34,153 bases of DNA from contig NZ_JARGYC010000051.1 in NCBI RefSeq assembly GCF_029168335.1, positions 1 through 34,153 on the forward strand, in the 5' to 3' direction. This DNA is from Psychromarinibacter sediminicola (GTDB lineage Bacteria; Pseudomonadota; Alphaproteobacteria; Rhodobacterales; Rhodobacteraceae). The translations under genes were made by a program, and so were the position numbers. Positions 6,935 through 15,343 of this stretch are shown piece by piece. The notes beneath the pieces were generated by a model. The model did no database searches, had not been told where the DNA came from, and saw only the letters and a program-made list of their open reading frames with translations. Every line of letters begins with the position of its first letter. Position 1 is the stretch's first letter.

Positions 6935-8662
6935 TTACTCCTTGCGGATCAGGTAGAAGACGTCGCGGTTGTCGGGATAGCCGATGAACCGCGGGATCAC
7001 CCCGCTGCTGCCGCGCTTGTCCAGCTGCGACATGCCGCGCATGATGTGATCCACCTCGATCCCGCCGCCGTCGTTGAACGAGTAGAGCCCCATATAGGTG
7101 TGCTCCAGCGCGTTCATGTCCAGAAGCATCCCGTAGGTGCAGTCGTAGGCCATGAAGCTGCGGGTCATCGCCGAGGGCGTGGCGGTCGAGAAATAGGCAT
7201 AGACCAGGTATTGCGTGTCCCCCTGCTCGATCAGGCAGGCACCGGCGCGCAGCGTCCTGAGGTCGGCATTGGCCGAGCCCGACCAGTTCCCCGGCAGCCA
7301 TTGCGTGACATAGGGCCCCGGCTTGCCGTCCTCGACCAGCGGCGTGCCGTTCTGCCGGGCAAAGCGCAGGTTCGGCATCTTCTCGTAATCCGACTCCTCC
7401 CAGGTCTTCATCCCGATCTCGCCGTCCTGCGTCACATAGACGGTGGACAGCCCGGGCCACAGCTTCGACAGGATCACCCCGTGCTCCAGAAAGCCGTAAT
7501 GCGAGCCGTAATTCGCGTCGCGATACGGCCCGCCGCGGAAGGCGCCGTGCTGCCGCTTGAAGCCGGCGGTGAAGGCGGCGGTGATCCGGTCGGTCAGGTA
7601 GGGCGAGGCCATGCCCAGCGACACCAGCGGCGCCGCGGTGGTGAAGCCGTCGGGCCCGGGCATCCCGCGCGGGCGCACATAGGCCGGCGGGCGTGGCGAC
7701 CAGCCCAGGCGTGGGTGGTCGGTGCCGCGGGCAAAGCCCAGGTCGAACCGCGACAGGTCGAAGGCGACGAAATAGTTGATCGCCCTGCTTTCCACCCCGT
7801 CCAGCCAGTTGGCGCCGGGGACGTCCATCACCTCCTGCGCGATCGATTGCGGCTGCAGCGCGCTGACGAACACGCCGTCCTGCCCCTCCACCGGGTACCA
7901 CAGGCCGGTCGCCATGCCGCCCTCGGCGCCCTCCAGGTCGAAGGTGTGGTACTGCGCGACCAGCGGGCGCTGCCCCTCGGCATGGCGCACCTTGGCCGGC
8001 GGCGGGCCATGGGCGGCCGCGTCGTCCTCGCCGCCGGTGCCGAGTTCGCCGTCCAGCAGCGCGTACTTGTCCTTGTTCAGCGTGGCCTTCACCCAGGTCA
8101 CGATGGCGTCGCCGCCCCACACATGGTCGCGCAGGAACTGCGAAGTGGCCTCCAGGCTGGTATAGGAGCCGCCGGTCTGCACCCGCAGGTACAGCCGGTC
8201 GCCGCAGACCGGCGCATAGGGCAGGTTGGCGCGGCGCGCCTCGGACAGCATCGAGGGCTCGCCGGCCCAGGGGGTGCAGCGATGCGTCCGCTTGCCCTCG
8301 GTGATCAGGATCTCCGGCCCGTCCGCGCCCTGTTCCAGCGACAGTGCGCGGTCGTCGGGCGCCGGGTTCTCCAGGTGGAACCAGCTGCGCCCGTTGCCCT
8401 CGCCCAGGCCGAGCAGGAACCACGAGTTGATGTTGGGGTTCAGGTTGATCAGCTCGACCTTGGTCTTGCCATCGGGCAGCACGGCCTCCTGCGAGTGGCG
8501 GTAGAGCTGCAGGTCGATGACGTTCTTGGCCACCTCCGCGTCATAGGCGGCGCGCAGTTCGGCCAGCCGGTCCTCGATGGGTAGGGCGGCTGCGGCGCCG
8601 GCCAGCGTCAGCGCGGCGGTGGTGACGGTCAGACGAAGGCGGAAACGGGAAAATGCACGCAT
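6935..8662 (-). CDS. Large exported protein of unknown function
   Basis: 575 aa from ATG 8662. The alternative ATG at 8695 would add 11 residues before an arginine-rich n-region. The N-terminus MRAFSRFRLRLTVTTAALTL followed by AGAAAA looks like a Sec signal peptide. I do not recognise the family with confidence. Notable segments are HRCTPWAGEPSML, VCGDRLYLRV, FRGGPYRDANYGSHYGFLEH, GNWSGSANADLRTLRAGAC, and near the C-terminus MNALEHTYMGLYSFNDGGG. The last two recall, weakly, phosphodiester glycosidase (NAGPA-like) proteins, but I would not annotate that. It has several cysteines consistent with disulfides. It is the first gene of a two-gene unit with the FGE-like protein four nucleotides downstream, so it could be the partner or substrate of that protein. 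Confidence 0.8.
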   Translation of the reverse strand: MRAFSRFRLRLTVTTAALTLAGAAAALPIEDRLAELRAAYDAEVAKNVIDLQLYRHSQEAVLPDGKTKVELINLNPNINSWFLLGLGEGNGRSWFHLENPAPDDRALSLEQGADGPEILITEGKRTHRCTPWAGEPSMLSEARRANLPYAPVCGDRLYLRVQTGGSYTSLEATSQFLRDHVWGGDAIVTWVKATLNKDKYALLDGELGTGGEDDAAAHGPPPAKVRHAEGQRPLVAQYHTFDLEGAEGGMATGLWYPVEGQDGVFVSALQPQSIAQEVMDVPGANWLDGVESRAINYFVAFDLSRFDLGFARGTDHPRLGWSPRPPAYVRPRGMPGPDGFTTAAPLVSLGMASPYLTDRITAAFTAGFKRQHGAFRGGPYRDANYGSHYGFLEHGVILSKLWPGLSTVYVTQDGEIGMKTWEESDYEKMPNLRFARQNGTPLVEDGKPGPYVTQWLPGNWSGSANADLRTLRAGACLIEQGDTQYLVYAYFSTATPSAMTRSFMAYDCTYGMLLDMNALEHTYMGLYSFNDGGGIEVDHIMRGMSQLDKRGSSGVIPRFIGYPDNRDVFYLIRKE

Positions 8663-8825
8663 TCTGAAAACGGTCCTGCTCCTGGAATAGTCCATTCTCG
8701 CCGCCGCCGGGCCGATCCCGACGGAAGCTCTTAAGAAAAGTCATAGAAAAGAAAACGCACCGGGAAAAGCCGGGGAATGTCGCCAATGCAAAATGTGATG
8801 TCGGCCGGTCGCGGCTGCCGCCGGA

Positions 8826-9233
8826 TCAGGCGGCCGGGCGAAAGACGAACCGCTTGTCGAGCTGGAACTTGACGACATAGCCGATCGACAGGCCGATCAC
8901 CGCGCCCAGCTCGCGCATCAGGTCCGCGCGCCAGATCAGCCAGAACGCGGTTTCCGTGCCCCAGAAGATCGCCGTCGTGAACACGCCGGTCAGGGTATAG
9001 CGGGTGAACTTCTCGCCATGGGCGCGGGCGCCGGTCGAGCCGTCCATGAAGATCCAGCGCTTGTCGAGCAGGTACTTCACCACCAGCCCCACGCCGGTGC
9101 CCGCCGCGATGGCCAGCGCCAGCCCCGTCGCGCCGCCCGTGTACCACAGCACGACCCGCTGCGCGCCGAGATTGGCGAGCGTGGCGATCACCGCGAAGGT
9201 GGCATAGCGGAAGATCAGGGTCGAAAGCGTCAC
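8826..9233 (-). CDS. GtrA-like membrane protein
   Basis: About 135 aa from GTG 9233; an upstream TTG at 9293 would add a soluble, glycine-rich 20-residue extension, so the start is uncertain. Four hydrophobic segments are visible: YATFAVIATLANLGAQRVV, LALAIAAGTGVGLVVKYLL, YTLTGVFTTAIFWGTETAF and ELGAVIGLSIGYVVKF. The duplicated motif KYLLDKRWIFMD and KFQLDKRFVF is typical of the GtrA family. These proteins act in cell-surface polysaccharide or glycolipid synthesis, probably moving lipid-linked sugars across the inner membrane. No glycosyltransferase (GtrB-like) gene is adjacent, so the glycan partner is not known. Confidence 0.85.
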   Translation of the reverse strand: MTLSTLIFRYATFAVIATLANLGAQRVVLWYTGGATGLALAIAAGTGVGLVVKYLLDKRWIFMDGSTGARAHGEKFTRYTLTGVFTTAIFWGTETAFWLIWRADLMRELGAVIGLSIGYVVKFQLDKRFVFRPAA

Positions 9234-9328
9234 GGTACAGATGGCTCGGCCGGGGCGATACGCACCCTTCCCCCCGTCCGGCGCCGATGTCAACGCCGCC
9301 CGCCCGGCGCGGACGGCCCGCCAGGGGC

Positions 9329-10048
9329 TCAGATCATCTTGATGACCTTCTTGTCGATGGCCAGCATGTAACCCTTGCGCGCGATGTTCTTCACCAGCAT
9401 TTCGCTGACCATCTGGTTGCCCAGCGAGTCGCGCAGCCGCTTGATCCGCGTCGCGCCCGAGGCCTCGTCGCAGTCGGCGGCGTTCTTGCCGGATATCATC
9501 GCCTCGATCTCCGAGCCGGTCAGCACGTCCTCGTCCATCCGCGCCTCGGCCAGCACCGCCAGCGTCTCGATGGCGGCGCCGGTCAGCGAGAATTCCAGGT
9601 TGTCGTTGAGATAGACCTTGTTCTCGCCCCGGCTGATGATCAGCGACGACACCTGCAGCCCCGACCGCTCGATCTCCAGCACCCGGCGGTTCAGCGCGAC
9701 GATGGTGACCAGGAAGATCAGCGACGCGATCAGCAGCGCCGTGGCGAAGACCAGCAGCACGAAGATGATCACCCGATAGCTCGCCAGCACCTCCGAGAAC
9801 GCCGCACCGGATTCGGCGAGGATGCCCAGAAGCTTGGTCTCGGCATCGCTGTCGGCCGAGGTCAGGTCGTAGTTGAAGAAGATCTCGTCGACCCGGTCGA
9901 CGAAGGCCGTGGCCGTCGGCAGGTTGAGGAACAGAAGGGCGGAGGCGATGGCCAGGATCGCGACGATCGCGATCAGGCCAATGGCGACGACCCGGCCGCC
10001 GGAGCGTCGGGTGGCTGCAACGTCGTTTCCGTTCTCGACCAGGCTCAT
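9329..10048 (-). CDS. Membrane-tethered winged-helix (OmpR-type) protein
   Basis: 239 aa from ATG 10048. There are two hydrophobic segments, about residues 20-42 (VVAIGLIAIVAILAIASALL) and 93-117 (VIIFVLLVFATALLIASLIF), with an acidic stretch of about 50 residues between them that is probably periplasmic. The C-terminal part (about 125-235) resembles the OmpR/PhoB C-terminal winged helix: VYLNDNLEFSLTGAAIETLA, then TRIKRLRDSLGN and LVKNIARKGYMLAID, matching the familiar pattern of the recognition helix and hairpin wing. Topology is reversed from ToxR/CadC, whose DNA-binding domain is N-terminal. No receiver domain is present. It may be a membrane-bound transcription regulator; its targets are unknown, though the small secreted protein and GtrA-like gene lie beside it. 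DNA-binding function is inferred. Confidence 0.75.
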   Translation of the reverse strand: MSLVENGNDVAATRRSGGRVVAIGLIAIVAILAIASALLFLNLPTATAFVDRVDEIFFNYDLTSADSDAETKLLGILAESGAAFSEVLASYRVIIFVLLVFATALLIASLIFLVTIVALNRRVLEIERSGLQVSSLIISRGENKVYLNDNLEFSLTGAAIETLAVLAEARMDEDVLTGSEIEAMISGKNAADCDEASGATRIKRLRDSLGNQMVSEMLVKNIARKGYMLAIDKKVIKMI

Positions 10049-10144
10049 GACCCGGATACTATTAGCCGGGAGCGACGCTGACTACCACGATGTTTATGAA
10101 GCACGCACGAGACGCCGGCCGCGGCCGGTGCCTTGGGGCGGTGC

Positions 10145-10178
10145 AGCCACCCGGACGCGCAAGGCACGCCGGGTGGCT
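10145..10178. terminator. Stem-loop between convergent-side gene ends
   Basis: AGCCACCCGG (10145-10154) and CCGGGTGGCT (10169-10178) form a perfect 10-bp stem with a 14-nt loop. It lies downstream of the small secreted protein gene (minus strand) and upstream of the winged-helix gene. There is no T-tract, so termination is only possible. Confidence 0.4.
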
Positions 10179-10200
10179 ACGATGGTATTTGCGGGCGGGT

Positions 10201-10216
10201 CCGGGTCATGACCCGG
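10201..10216. repeat. 16-bp perfect palindrome
   Basis: CCGGGTCATGACCCGG reads identically on both strands. It abuts the stop codon of the minus-strand small secreted protein (stop at 10217-10219). It may be an operator for the downstream winged-helix gene or part of a termination structure; a 16-bp exact palindrome without a loop is more like a protein-binding dyad. Confidence 0.45.
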
Positions 10217-10432
10217 TCAGCCCGATATCCGGACGATCTGGATATTCGTGTAGCCCTGCGACTGGAGGAGGCTCAGGACGCCCCCGGAGTTGCAGGAACT
10301 CGACGGAACCGAGATCGTCGAATGAACGTACTGGCCCCCCCTCTTGGCCTTGAACTCGGCCGTGCATGCCGAAGCGGCTGTCGCACCGAATAGGCCCAGA
10401 GCAAGGGCGAGGATGATGGCTTTCTGTTTCAT
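10217..10432 (-). CDS. Small secreted protein
   Basis: 71 aa from ATG 10432. The start MKQKAIILALALGLFGATAA and an ASA|C-like cleavage region form a standard Sec signal peptide. The mature part is about 48 residues, basic at first (EFKAKRGGQ), with two cysteines (one at the mature N-terminus, one in SSSCNSGG) that could form a disulfide. It ends in YTNIQIVRISG. The first Cys follows ATAASA, which lacks a proper lipobox. A GTG 24 nt upstream is an alternative start but would spoil the signal peptide. No clear ribosome binding site is visible. I do not recognise the family. Confidence 0.65.
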   Translation of the reverse strand: MKQKAIILALALGLFGATAASACTAEFKAKRGGQYVHSTISVPSSSCNSGGVLSLLQSQGYTNIQIVRISG

Positions 10433-10654
10433 GCGGCGAATGTGCGCCGCTCGCACGGGTTATTCAATATCATCAGACGCTTTTGCGACGTGTTATCCGA
10501 TAACCGCCCGGCGGAAACCCGCCGTTATCCGATAGCCCGGCGCCGATATTGCCTATCCCCGGCAGGCGGCCTCAACTCGTCCTGCGCGCGACCGCCGGAC
10601 CCGTCTCCGGCCCTCGCCCCGTTACGCAGGTTCCCTTCACGAAAGGACACTCCA

Positions 10655-10954
10655 ATGACCAATCGACTCATCGCCACCATGGCGGCCGCCAGCATTGCCC
10701 TTGCATCCTTTGCCGCCACGCCCGCCGCCGCGGGCGACAGCCAGCGCACCGTCAAGATGCTGATCGGCGTCGGCACGCTGCTGGCTCTCGGCCACGCGCT
10801 GTCGAACCAGAAGCGTCACACCGGCCCGGTCTATCGCTACGACACGCCGCGCAAGCCGCATTACAACCGCAACGTCATCGTCGTCCCGTCCTACTGCGTG
10901 CATGGCCACGGCCACAACCGCTGGGTCGACTGGGACTGCGTCCACCGGCACTGA
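10655..10954 (+). CDS. Small secreted His/Cys-rich protein
   Basis: 99 aa. AAAGGA lies seven nucleotides before ATG 10655. The signal peptide (MTNRLIATMAAASIALASFA, then ATPAAA) is clear. The mature N-part has a short hydrophobic stretch, TVKMLIGVGTLLALGHAL, that could sit in a membrane. The C-terminus is unusual: PSYCVHGHGHNRWVDWDCVH then RH, with two Cys and five His within about 22 residues, compatible with a metal-binding or disulfide-closed site. The gene diverges from the 10217-10432 gene across about 220 bp. Family not recognised; metal binding is inference. Confidence 0.75.
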   Translation: MTNRLIATMAAASIALASFAATPAAAGDSQRTVKMLIGVGTLLALGHALSNQKRHTGPVYRYDTPRKPHYNRNVIVVPSYCVHGHGHNRWVDWDCVHRH

Positions 10955-11092
10955 CGTCGGCCCCCGTTTCAACGAGCAGTGGTCCGGGCCAATGCGCCCC
11001 GGGCCATTTCGGGAGGGCGGGCGCCATTGCGGGGGCGTCCGCCCTTTCCTTTTCCGCTTGTCCGCGCCGGTCGCATCCGGTTTTCTGCCGCC

Positions 11093-11729
11093 ATGCCTGC
11101 CGACCCGCCCGACTATTCCCACGAAGACTTCGCGCTGTCGCGCGGCGCCGCCCGGATCGCCGGTGTCGACGAGGTCGGCCGCGGCCCGCTCGCCGGCCCG
11201 GTGACCGCCGCCGCCGTCCGCCTCGATCCCAAGCGCATCCCCGAGGGCCTGCGCGACAGCAAGCAGCTGACGCCCGCGGCCCGCGCCCGCCTCGCCGCCG
11301 AGATCGCCGCCTGCGCCGATGTCTCGATCGCCCACGCCACCGTGGCCGAGATCGACGCCCACAACATCCTGCGCGCCTCCCATCTCGCCATGTGCCGCGC
11401 GCTGGCCGGCCTGGCGCGGCCCGCCGACCACGCCCTCGTCGACGGCAACGCGCTGCCCGACGGCCTGTCCTGCCCGGGCACCGCCATCGTCAAGGGCGAC
11501 GCGAAATGTCTATCCATTTCAGCGGCTTCGATTGTGGCGAAAGTGTGTCGCGACACGCTCATGGTGGAGCTTGCGCAACAGTATCCCGGCTATGGATGGG
11601 AGACGAATGCAGGCTATGCCACAAAGACACACCTCGACGCCCTCCAATATCTCGGAGTGACCCCACACCATAGGCGGAGCTTCGCGCCGGTACACAAGAT
11701 ATTGTATCAAGCGGTTTCTATAACCCCCT

Positions 11730-11731
<2 letters not shown>
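11093..11731 (+). CDS. rnhB: Ribonuclease HII
   Basis: 212 aa, full length. It cleaves the RNA strand of RNA/DNA hybrids and removes single ribonucleotides misincorporated in DNA. The DEDD active site is visible: Asp26-Glu27 in GVDEVGRGPLAGPV, Asp117 in ALVDGN, and Asp136 in VKGDAKCLSI, followed by SAASIVAKVCRD and the C-terminal signature PGYGWETNAGYATK and THLDALQ...GVTPHHRRSF. Composition is strikingly uneven. Codons 1-137 have A or T at the third position in only 7 cases (about 95% GC3), while codons 138-212 have 31 of 75 (about 59% GC3), with the change near 11504. The protein itself is intact. The following gene, ccrM, starts 97 nt downstream. Confidence 0.97.
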
Positions 11732-12920
<1,189 letters not shown>

Positions 12921-12970
12921 AAACGCACGGTCTACCGCCGGTGCCTGTGGCCTGAGCCACGGCACGACTA

Positions 12971-13002
12971 GCCCCGTCGACTCTGTCGACGGGGCCTTTT
13001 TT
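12971..13002 (+). terminator. Intrinsic terminator after ccrM
   Basis: GCCCCGTCGAC (12971-12981) and GTCGACGGGGC (12985-12995) form a perfect 11-bp stem with a 3-nt loop. A run of six T residues follows (12997-13002). It ends the ccrM transcript and abuts the stop codon of the convergent DUF2270 gene, for which the T-tract is on the wrong side. A GACTC (GANTC) site lies across the loop at 12979-12983. Confidence 0.93.
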
Positions 13003-13679
13003 CACCCCATGCTGGTCCGGTCCGCCCGCTGCCGCGCGCGTCGCGCATCGTCGCGCCAGCTCAGCGCCGCGGCCGTGCCCCAGCTCAGGCAGTATAGCAC
13101 CCCAAGGCCGAGGATATACCAGCCGTTCACCGGCCCGATGGAGGCCCGCACCGGCAATTGCGCCAGCTCGGTCAGCGGCTCGGGATGCACCACCAGCTTG
13201 CCGATATAGGCCGAGGTCTGGATCAGCAGGATCCAGAAATAGTTGCGCCGGATGCGCCGGCCCAGGGCGACCCACAGCGACACGTGATAGCGCGGCGACC
13301 AGTAGTCCTCGGCCAGCGTCTTCTGCCAGCCCTCCTCCATGTGCAGATCGCCGTCCTGCAGCATCGGCGCGAAGAAATGCGTCTCCATCCACCGGCACCG
13401 CGCCCGCCACACGTTGAAATAGCGATAGCGCCGCGCCTCCAGCATCAGGAAGAAGAAGGTGAGAATGCCGACCAGGATCAGCGGCAGCTCCGAGGCCGCG
13501 GGCGAGGAGAACGAGATCGACAGCGCGATGCCCAGCGTGACGACCGACCAGTTCGTCGTGGTGTCGAGCCGGGTGCGCCACAGCGTCGAGCGGTAGACCT
13601 CGCCGCGATAGAGATGGGCGAGCGCGCCGATCTCGGCGGCGTCCAGTTTCTTGCGTTCCTCCGATGCGTCGGTCGGCAT
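13002..13679 (-). CDS. DUF2270 integral membrane protein
   Basis: 225 aa from ATG 13679, with GGGAGGG six nucleotides upstream. The N-terminal signature LAHLYRGEVYRSTLWRTRLD followed by TTTNWSVV matches the DUF2270 family of predicted inner-membrane proteins, whose function is unknown. Four hydrophobic segments are seen: around WSVVTLGIALSISFSS, LPLILVGILTFFFLMLE, FWILLIQTSAYIGKLVV and WYILGLGVLYCLSWGTA. The loop between the second and third is large, aromatic and charged (RYRYFNVWRARCRWMETHFF). It converges with ccrM and is divergent from the gene pair beginning at 13854. Confidence 0.85.
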   Translation of the reverse strand: MPTDASEERKKLDAAEIGALAHLYRGEVYRSTLWRTRLDTTTNWSVVTLGIALSISFSSPAASELPLILVGILTFFFLMLEARRYRYFNVWRARCRWMETHFFAPMLQDGDLHMEEGWQKTLAEDYWSPRYHVSLWVALGRRIRRNYFWILLIQTSAYIGKLVVHPEPLTELAQLPVRASIGPVNGWYILGLGVLYCLSWGTAAALSWRDDARRARQRADRTSMG

Positions 13680-13853
13680 CGCAGCCCTCCCAGGCTGCCA
13701 GCTTCGCACGCGCCCGGTTTTCCGCGCAAGGCTGACGGGCGGGGAACGGGGCGGGGACGCGCCGGCGGCACGGCCCGCCGCCGGCGCTTTCCTTTTCGCG
13801 ACTCGCGTATGGCGTGCTATGCTGGCCCGCATTGCAACCAAGGAGATTTTACC

Positions 13854-14360
13854 ATGTCCGACGCGACCGCGCGTGGCGGCCAGAGCGCCCCGGCCTTCTG
13901 GCGCCGCCTGCCCGACATGTGGAAATTCGTCACCGTCCTGCTGGCCATCGCGGCCACCGCGATCGGCGGCTACAAGTGGGTCGACGATACGATCGACGGG
14001 ATGCAGGGCCAGATCGACGCGCTGTCGCTGCGGATCGACGGGGTCGCGAGCGACATGGTGCCGCCTTCCGAGCTGGAGAATTACGTCTCTGCCGAAACGC
14101 TTCAGCAGGAGACCTGCAACCTGAACCTGCAGCTGCAGCTTCTGGAATTCCGCGCCCTGTCGCGCGCCTATGGCGAGCTGTTCCAGATGATGAACGCCGC
14201 CGCCGACCTCTATCGCGGCCGCGCGCTGAGCCCGCTGGAGGAACAGCAGCTGGCCGAGATCGTCCGCCGCCGCAGTTCCATCGCGACCAAGAAGGAAGAG
14301 ATCGATTCCGAGATGGATGCGCTGCAACGCCGCGCGCTCGCAAGCGGGGGGTGTGCGTGA
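13854..14360 (+). CDS. Single-pass membrane protein with coiled-coil regions
   Basis: 168 aa. AAGGAG lies eight nucleotides before ATG 13854. One hydrophobic segment (about 21-40, MWKFVTVLLAIAATAIGGYK) is followed by a probable periplasmic part rich in Glu, Gln and Leu with heptad-like spacing (GMQGQIDALSLRIDGVAS; LQQETCNLNLQLQLLEFRAL; the C-terminal KKEEIDSEMDALQRRALA). This suggests helical oligomerisation. Two cysteines are present, one near the end (GGCA). Function is not recognised. Its TGA overlaps the next ATG (TGATG), so the two genes are translationally coupled and probably act together at the envelope. Confidence 0.75.
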   Translation: MSDATARGGQSAPAFWRRLPDMWKFVTVLLAIAATAIGGYKWVDDTIDGMQGQIDALSLRIDGVASDMVPPSELENYVSAETLQQETCNLNLQLQLLEFRALSRAYGELFQMMNAAADLYRGRALSPLEEQQLAEIVRRRSSIATKKEEIDSEMDALQRRALASGGCA

Positions 14361-15187
14361 TGCGGTGGCTTGTCTGTGCGCTCTGCGCCCTCTGCGCCCT
14401 CGCAACGCCGGCGGCGGGGCAGGGGCTGATCCTCGAACAGATCGAGATCGCGCCGGTGGAGGTGCTGCAGGAAGAGGCCGAGAAACGTCGAACGACGCTC
14501 CTGGACGAGCTCGCCTCGGCCGACACCTTCGCGCGCAAGCTCGCCGTGGCCGAGATCGAGGGCGGGCTGACCGGCGATGCGGCGGTCCTGTCCGGGCTTC
14601 TCGACCTGCTGGAAGAGGCCGCGCGCACCGGGACCGCGCCGAGCGCCGAGGTGCTGCGCGCGCTGTCGGCCATGCGGCCCGAGGCCTGGACGCCCGAGAC
14701 GCTGGCCCGCGGGGCGGCGGTGCTGGACCGTCTGGACGAGAGCGAGGCCGTCGACAGCGCCGGCGACTCGCGGATGATCGCGTCGCTGGCCGGCTCGGTC
14801 GCCTCGATCCGCGGCTTCGAGACGCTCTATGGCGAGATCCAGGGCTGGACCCGCGAAGCCGAGCAGTTCACCGATATCGACCTGTTCGTCTGCCGCGGGG
14901 CGCAGGACGACGAGCAGGCGGTGCGCGCCGCCCGCGCGCTGGGCGAGGCGATGACGCGGGACGCATTCGGCCGCATCCGTCTCTTGCGGAGCACCGAGGC
15001 GCAGGAGGCGCAGGTGAAGCTACCGCCCGGGCGGACGGTCATCGTCTACGACCGCGGGCATGGCGAGGAGAAGCTGCTGGGACAGCTGGAGCGGCTGATC
15101 GCGGAACAGGGCCTGCCGCCGGCGACCCCGCAGCCGAACACGTCGCGGCCGTCCTACTGGTATCTGTCGGTCTGGGTCTGTCCCTGA
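14360..15187 (+). CDS. Secreted protein of unknown function, coupled to 13854-14360
   Basis: 275 aa. The start overlaps the previous stop. A Sec signal peptide, MRWLVCALCALCALATPAAG, ends before QGLILEQ. The mature N-half is helical and acidic (Glu/Leu/Ala rich, 'LLEEAARTGTAPSAEVLRAL'). The C-terminal third (DIDLFVCRG through a terminal tail SYWYLSVWVCP) looks like a small alpha/beta domain with two cysteines that may pair, and includes GRTVIVYDRGHGEEKLLGQL. The latter loosely resembles SPOR or LytR-C-type folds, a resemblance I would not annotate. The gene is followed by two AT-rich hairpins. Confidence 0.75.
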   Translation: MRWLVCALCALCALATPAAGQGLILEQIEIAPVEVLQEEAEKRRTTLLDELASADTFARKLAVAEIEGGLTGDAAVLSGLLDLLEEAARTGTAPSAEVLRALSAMRPEAWTPETLARGAAVLDRLDESEAVDSAGDSRMIASLAGSVASIRGFETLYGEIQGWTREAEQFTDIDLFVCRGAQDDEQAVRAARALGEAMTRDAFGRIRLLRSTEAQEAQVKLPPGRTVIVYDRGHGEEKLLGQLERLIAEQGLPPATPQPNTSRPSYWYLSVWVCP

Positions 15188-15189
15188 CC

Positions 15190-15235
15190 CGGAATTTTAC
15201 CAAAATTCCGGTCCGTTTTCTTGCCAAGAAAACGG
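15190..15235. terminator. Tandem AT-rich hairpins
   Basis: Two perfect hairpins sit side by side: GGAATTTT-ACC-AAAATTCC (15191-15209, extended by C/G outside) and CCGTTTTCTT-GCC-AAGAAAACGG (15213-15235). They begin three nucleotides after the 14360-15187 stop. The stems are AT-rich, unlike GC-rich surroundings, and the loops are similar. They probably form a transcription end for the plus-strand operon, and may also protect or terminate alkB mRNA coming from the other side. Confidence 0.6.
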
Positions 15236-15285
15236 CTACGGTCCCACCGGCACGCCCTCGGACAGACCGCGGACACATCGCGGCA

Positions 15286-15303
15286 GTTACCGCTATCGGT
15301 AAC
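15286..15303. terminator. Small inverted repeat downstream of alkB
   Basis: GTTACCG (15286-15292), loop CTAT, CGGTAAC (15297-15303) is a perfect 7-bp hairpin 41 nt after the alkB stop codon (minus strand). No T-tract is visible, so its role as a terminator is tentative. Confidence 0.35.
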
Positions 15304-15343
15304 GATTACAGGAACTTGAACCCCCGTCCAACCTCGGACACCC

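Noticed and set aside
6935-8662. Naming the 575-aa protein a phosphodiester glycosidase (NAGPA-like)
   Set aside because: Only a short C-terminal segment with NDGGG recalls that family; no full motif set could be seen.
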